Assembly (NCBI GenBank): GCA_020056865.1
Contig: JAGVGX010000017.1
Coordinates: 1-9,014, forward strand
Direction: 5' to 3'
Length of the DNA stretch: 9,014 nt
Source: Desulfobacterales bacterium
GTDB taxonomy: Bacteria; Desulfobacterota; Desulfobacteria; Desulfobacterales; BuS5
Shown here in pieces: positions 5,829-9,014 of this stretch. A program made the translations under genes and the position numbers. Position 1 is the stretch's first letter; every line of letters starts with the position of its first letter. Below the pieces are notes generated by a model, which saw nothing but the letters and a program-made list of their open reading frames with translations, searched no databases and was not told the DNA's origin.

Positions 5829-7358
5829 ATGATAAGCGCTCTGGTTTTAAGCAAGCGACAATGCACGTTGATATCTGCTTTTCAGTTGATTGGGGTGTTG
5901 TTTATTTTGATTGTTTCAGAAAATTCAGTGGCATCAGATCAGCCCAAACGGATATTAAAGGGCGACATGACGGAGACCTACAACATCCTTCCACAGGATG
6001 CATCAAACATTGGCGAAGTCTTTATCAAAGGCATGGTTTACGGAAGACTTAGAACCCATTACTTCAGGTCGTTCTGGGAAGAAGAAAAAACCACCCACAA
6101 TCCGGTTGGTTTTGGAGTTGGTGGCAGCCTGATCGCCAAGTCTGCCCCATACGGTGGTTTCAGTGCAACGTTAGGGGGTTATACATCTCAAAATCTTGAT
6201 GTTTTAGATGATGAGGATGCCGTATCAGGAGCAACGGGTAAGGACACCTTTTCCCGATTTGACGCGTTGAGAAAAAATCGATGGGGCATGACGGTTCTTG
6301 CCCAGGCGTATCTGCAGTACAGCTTCATGAAGACAGATGTTAAAATAGGACGTCAGATATGGGAAAGTTTTTTGGCACAATCAAATGACACCAAAATGAT
6401 ACCGAACACGTTTGAAGGTGTTTCCGTAACAAGCCGTTATGTGCCGTACACATCGGTTATGCTGGCGTTTTTCAATAAACAGAAACTAAGAGATCATACC
6501 AGGTTTCATGATGTTATCACCTATGGGCATAAAAACAGGCCGTATAATACATGGGATAACAATGACGATTCTACTGTTCACAAAGGGCTTTCCTATGCCA
6601 ACCTAAAGGCCGAAGGCGAAGATGTGAGCAATGATCTGGTTATTGCAGGGATCAGCAACACATCGATAAAGGATCTGAAGCTTGATGCGTGGTACCATGG
6701 GGTTCCTGACCTTTTTTATTCTCTTATGGGTGAAGCCAATTACAAGATACCAATAGGTTGTGGCTGGGAACTTACCCCTGGATTAAGGTATATGCAGCAG
6801 TTTGACGATGGTGCCGGGGATGTTGGCGGTGCGGCTCTTACCGGGAAACTGGCCGGTCATAAAGGGTCTTATTTGGGGTATGAGGATGCGGATAATGTTG
6901 ATGGCAGGCTTTATGGTGCCCGTCTTGTTCTTTTAAAAGGACCTGGCCTGGTTCATTTGGGATATACAAGGGTAAGTGACGATGCTGACCTTATTGCTCC
7001 CTGGCGGGGCTTTCCCACCGGAGGATATACACGGTCCATGGGACAGTCCAATTGGGAGGCGGACACCGACTCGTTTATGGTAAAGGCTGATTTTGATTTT
7101 GGAAAAGCCAATCTGGTAAAAGGGCTCAGGGCATCAATGGATTGGACACTTATGAATTACGATGATAACAAGGAAAAATCAGGTTCCATATCAAAAACAG
7201 ATCGATATTTCATCCATGCAGATGTGTGGTACAAGCTCCCTGTTAAACAATGGATAGAGGTAAAGGCAAGGATGGGATTTGTGGAGGCAGACAACATGAC
7301 CAATGGTCAAAATCCGTCTTATGATGAATACAGGGCTGAACTTAACTACCTGTTTTAA
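5829..7358 (+). CDS. Outer-membrane porin, OprD-like
   Basis: A 509-aa protein with a long signal sequence (hydrophobic core at about 13-30, cleavage likely near NSVAS at about 36). The rest is typical of a beta-barrel: alternating aromatic and polar strands, Gly/Asp/Asn-rich turns and a final aromatic residue (ELNYLF), the C-terminal signal read by the Bam machinery. Family-like text includes GMVYGRLRTHYF near the mature N-terminus, VKIGRQIWESF in the middle and WELTPGLRYMQQFDDGAG (about 318-335). This fits the OprD-like substrate-specific porins that admit small anions and nutrients, and the length is in that family's range. The start has a strong ribosome site (AAAGGAG, about 8 bases before ATG). 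It follows the TSUP genes on the same strand after 153 bases and is closed by a strong terminator. It may be the outer-membrane partner of the permease, either by read-through or from its own promoter. Confidence 0.87.
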   Translation: MISALVLSKRQCTLISAFQLIGVLFILIVSENSVASDQPKRILKGDMTETYNILPQDASNIGEVFIKGMVYGRLRTHYFRSFWEEEKTTHNPVGFGVGGSLIAKSAPYGGFSATLGGYTSQNLDVLDDEDAVSGATGKDTFSRFDALRKNRWGMTVLAQAYLQYSFMKTDVKIGRQIWESFLAQSNDTKMIPNTFEGVSVTSRYVPYTSVMLAFFNKQKLRDHTRFHDVITYGHKNRPYNTWDNNDDSTVHKGLSYANLKAEGEDVSNDLVIAGISNTSIKDLKLDAWYHGVPDLFYSLMGEANYKIPIGCGWELTPGLRYMQQFDDGAGDVGGAALTGKLAGHKGSYLGYEDADNVDGRLYGARLVLLKGPGLVHLGYTRVSDDADLIAPWRGFPTGGYTRSMGQSNWEADTDSFMVKADFDFGKANLVKGLRASMDWTLMNYDDNKEKSGSISKTDRYFIHADVWYKLPVKQWIEVKARMGFVEADNMTNGQNPSYDEYRAELNYLF

Positions 7359-7370
7359 TCCAATTTTTTT

Positions 7371-7418
7371 AAATGCAACCGTCCCCCTCATGTCAAGAAG
7401 ACAGGGACGGTTGTATTT
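7371..7418 (+). terminator. Strong intrinsic terminator of the porin transcription unit
   Basis: A 15-bp stem (7371-7385 with 7404-7418, one G-U pair) has the core AACCGTCCC/GGGACGGTT. The loop holds a second stem, TGTC-AAGAA-GACA (7391-7403), stacked directly on the main one and leaving CCTCA as a bulge. The 3' arm ends in GTATTTTATAT, which is U-rich. It begins 12 bases after the porin stop. The 3' arm reaches the first base of the stop codon of the doubtful minus-strand ORF (7418-7420), so it could serve both directions. Confidence 0.85.
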
Positions 7419-7666
7419 TATATGTTCTGGCCCATATCGACGATAGGTCTTGTTTTAAAAATATCAAAAACGACGAGATGCTTGAGCATTTCAGCGGTAT
7501 CCCCGATTTTTGATCTGACGTCTCTTTTTACCTTATCATACATTTTCCTGACATCTTCAAAGAAATCAGCAGCCGTCAACCAGGTTACCATATGGCCGTT
7601 ACCATACAAAAAACTGGATCCGGAAATTATCCGAAAAAGGGTATGCTGCGTATTATAACAAGACAT
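7418..7666 (-). CDS. Hypothetical small protein, doubtful
   Basis: From ATG at 7666 (a TTG at 7672 is also possible) this frame encodes about 82 residues. The central part looks like real protein, with an amphipathic charged helix (AADFFEDVRKMYDKVKRDVR) followed by GDTAEMLKHLVVFDIF and a short tail MGQNI. The N-terminal 20 residues look less protein-like, so translation might begin lower, for example at ATG 7591 (MVTWLTAADFF). No clear ribosome site precedes any of these starts. The stop abuts the terminator hairpin shared with the convergent porin gene, a sensible gene end. I do not recognise a family. It may be a small real gene, a C-terminal remnant or chance. Confidence 0.35.
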   Translation of the reverse strand: MSCYNTQHTLFRIISGSSFLYGNGHMVTWLTAADFFEDVRKMYDKVKRDVRSKIGDTAEMLKHLVVFDIFKTRPIVDMGQNI

Positions 7667-7730
7667 GCGCAAAAAGATATTCAGTTATATTGAATTGTTT
7701 TATAATCAAAAGTTCCTGAACAGATAGCTA

Positions 7731-7759
7731 TTGATTGTTTTTTGTCTGAAGCGTATAAA
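7731..7759 (+). promoter_or_regulatory. Sigma-70-like promoter for the Trk-type gene
   Basis: TTGATT (7731-7736) and TATAAA (7754-7759) are separated by 17 bases, each close to consensus, giving a start near 7766 and a leader of about 55 bases before ATG 7820. A second -10-like TATAAT at 7701-7706 has only a poor -35 partner. Predicted from sequence alone. Confidence 0.5.
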
Positions 7760-7819
7760 CGTGTTGAAATAAAAAAATCGGCTTAATGCACTGTTAGCTT
7801 GTTTAAGGTTCATAGACGC

Positions 7820-9014
7820 ATGAAAATATTCAAAATTATAAACTCACCGGTCATATTTCCCATTATCTTCTTTATACTCGTCATTTTATGTGGTTCTATT
7901 TTTCTTCATAGCTCTGAAAAAAATAATGTTGACTCAATATCATGGACAGATTCCACATTTACAGCAACGTCAGCAGCCTGTGTAACAGGTTTGGTTGTTG
8001 TTGATACAGGGTCATATTTCACGGTATTTGGTAAAATCATTATACTATGCCTGATGCAAATTGGCGGTCTTGGGATTATGACCTTTACCAGCCTTTCAAT
8101 TTACCTTTGGAGACGAAGAACAACGATCACAGATCGAATTGCAGTCGGACAGATATTATTAAATGATGCCAAGTTTAATCTTGGAAAATTTCTCATTGAA
8201 ATTGTCAGTTGGACATTCATTATTGAGGCAGCAGGTGCCATCCTGCTTTATCTGATAGCACCCAAACCTTTTTCGCCATTTTCTGCGATATTTCATTCCG
8301 TTTCCGCCTTTTGCAATGCAGGCTTTTCTTTGTTTGCCGACAGTCTCATTGGTTGGAAGGGAGAGTGGGGAATTAATCTCGTATTTATTGCTTTAATTCT
8401 CGTAGGAGGAATAGGATTCTCGGTATTTATTGAATCTAAAAATTTTCTAAAGCAACGTTTAAAGTTCCGGTCATTTACTCGCGGCAATGGCCTGAGCTGG
8501 TATGCAAAGATTGTTTTGCGAACCAGTTTGTTTTTGATTATTTTTGGCTGGATATCCATTTATTTAGCAGAATTTGTAGGATATAATCGAATGATGGCGC
8601 CAGACGACGCGATTTTAACATCCCTGTTTCAATCAGTGACAAGCCGTACAGCTGGGTTTAACACACTCGATATTAGCCAAATGACAAATGTTTCTTTGGT
8701 TATTCTTCTGTTTCTTATGTTTATTGGTGGTGCACCAGGCTCCTGTGCAGGAGGTATAAAAGTAACAACGTTTCGGGTTATAGCAGCCTCTCTCTGGTCT
8801 GAGATGAAAGGGAAGAAACAAGTGGTGATAGGTAAATTTGCAATAAACGAAGCAGCCGTAAAAAAAGCCATGGTTTTGTTTGTAATGGCGATCATAATAA
8901 TTTTTCTGGCGGTATTTCTGCTGGATTTTACTGAAGGCGGGAATAAACCACATGGCCAAGTAAGAGGACAGTATTTGGAAATCCTTTTTGAATCTGTATC
9001 GGCTTTCTGCACAG
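7820..9014 (+). CDS. TrkH/KtrB-type potassium uptake membrane subunit (3' end outside window)
   Basis: This is the channel-like subunit of a Trk/Ktr cation uptake system in the inner membrane; 398 codons are visible and the frame is open at the right edge. The four pore-loop repeats of the family can be followed: SAACVTGLVVVDTG (51-64), SVSAFCNAGFSLF (160-172), SVTSRTAGFNTLD (272-284) and SVSAFCT (392-398), cut just before its filter glycine. The conserved FIGGAPGSCAGGIKVTTF (301-318) after the third loop is diagnostic of TrkH/KtrB. The N-terminal segment before the first pore loop is short, as in KtrB and shorter TrkH proteins. ATG 7820 is chosen because a hydrophobic first helix follows directly; the ribosome site (AAGG about 12 bases upstream) is weak. 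A cytoplasmic TrkA/KtrA partner is expected but is not in the window. No link to the TSUP genes is visible. Confidence 0.93.
   Translation, partial: MKIFKIINSPVIFPIIFFILVILCGSIFLHSSEKNNVDSISWTDSTFTATSAACVTGLVVVDTGSYFTVFGKIIILCLMQIGGLGIMTFTSLSIYLWRRRTTITDRIAVGQILLNDAKFNLGKFLIEIVSWTFIIEAAGAILLYLIAPKPFSPFSAIFHSVSAFCNAGFSLFADSLIGWKGEWGINLVFIALILVGGIGFSVFIESKNFLKQRLKFRSFTRGNGLSWYAKIVLRTSLFLIIFGWISIYLAEFVGYNRMMAPDDAILTSLFQSVTSRTAGFNTLDISQMTNVSLVILLFLMFIGGAPGSCAGGIKVTTFRVIAASLWSEMKGKKQVVIGKFAINEAAVKKAMVLFVMAIIIIFLAVFLLDFTEGGNKPHGQVRGQYLEILFESVSAFCT

Noticed and set aside
8293..9012. Minus-strand ORFs of 88-127 codons antisense to the Trk-type gene
   Set aside because: They lie wholly within a gene whose four pore motifs are clearly conserved on the plus strand; their translations are low-complexity antisense text.
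1..9014. CRISPR arrays, tRNA/rRNA genes, transposases, phage genes or attachment sites
   Set aside because: Looked for on both strands; no regularly spaced repeats, RNA-gene signatures or mobile-element proteins were seen.

Overview
The window most likely comes from a sulfate-reducing member of the Desulfobacterota (Desulfobacteraceae-like). This rests on gene content and protein style: a membrane-anchored sigma-54 activator with a Cache-like sensor, a TSUP (TauE/SafE) permease with small membrane partners, an OprD-like porin, a stand-alone cytidylate kinase-like protein and a TrkH/KtrB-type potassium channel subunit. No similarity search was possible, so the taxon is an inference.

Layout. 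Positions 1-589 (minus) hold most of a cytidylate kinase-like gene. It runs off the left edge and carries an apparent one-base frameshift near its start. Upstream of it, 576-707 (minus) is a short protein-like reading frame that may be a gene remnant. Positions 750-3281 (minus) encode a large membrane-bound sigma-54 activator. Positions 3282-3507 are a divergent control region. It has a near-perfect sigma-54 promoter facing right (TGGCAC-N5-TTGCA), a sigma-70-type promoter facing left (TTGACA-N16-TAAAAT) and a 7-bp inverted repeat (TTGCACG/CGTGCAA) flanking the leftward -10 box.

To the right, 3508-5675 carries four closely spaced plus-strand genes: a small exported/membrane protein, a TSUP permease, a small periplasmic protein and a small two-helix membrane protein with a duplicated N-terminus. 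After a gap containing a large inverted repeat comes an OprD-like outer-membrane porin (5829-7358), followed by a strong hairpin terminator. Positions 7359-7819 hold that terminator, a doubtful minus-strand small ORF and a sigma-70-like promoter. The last gene (7820 to the right edge) is a TrkH/KtrB-type cation transporter cut off inside its fourth pore motif.

How it may work together (inference). The periplasmic sensor domain of the activator would detect an extracytoplasmic ligand. The activator would then remodel sigma-54 polymerase at the promoter at 3372-3387 and switch on the TSUP operon, perhaps including the porin. Together these would give an envelope-spanning transport unit (outer-membrane pore, periplasmic accessory protein, inner-membrane permease and two small membrane subunits) for a small anion, possibly a sulfur oxyanion or organosulfonate. 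The substrate and the roles of the small proteins cannot be read from the sequence. The kinase and Trk genes at the edges look unrelated to this unit.
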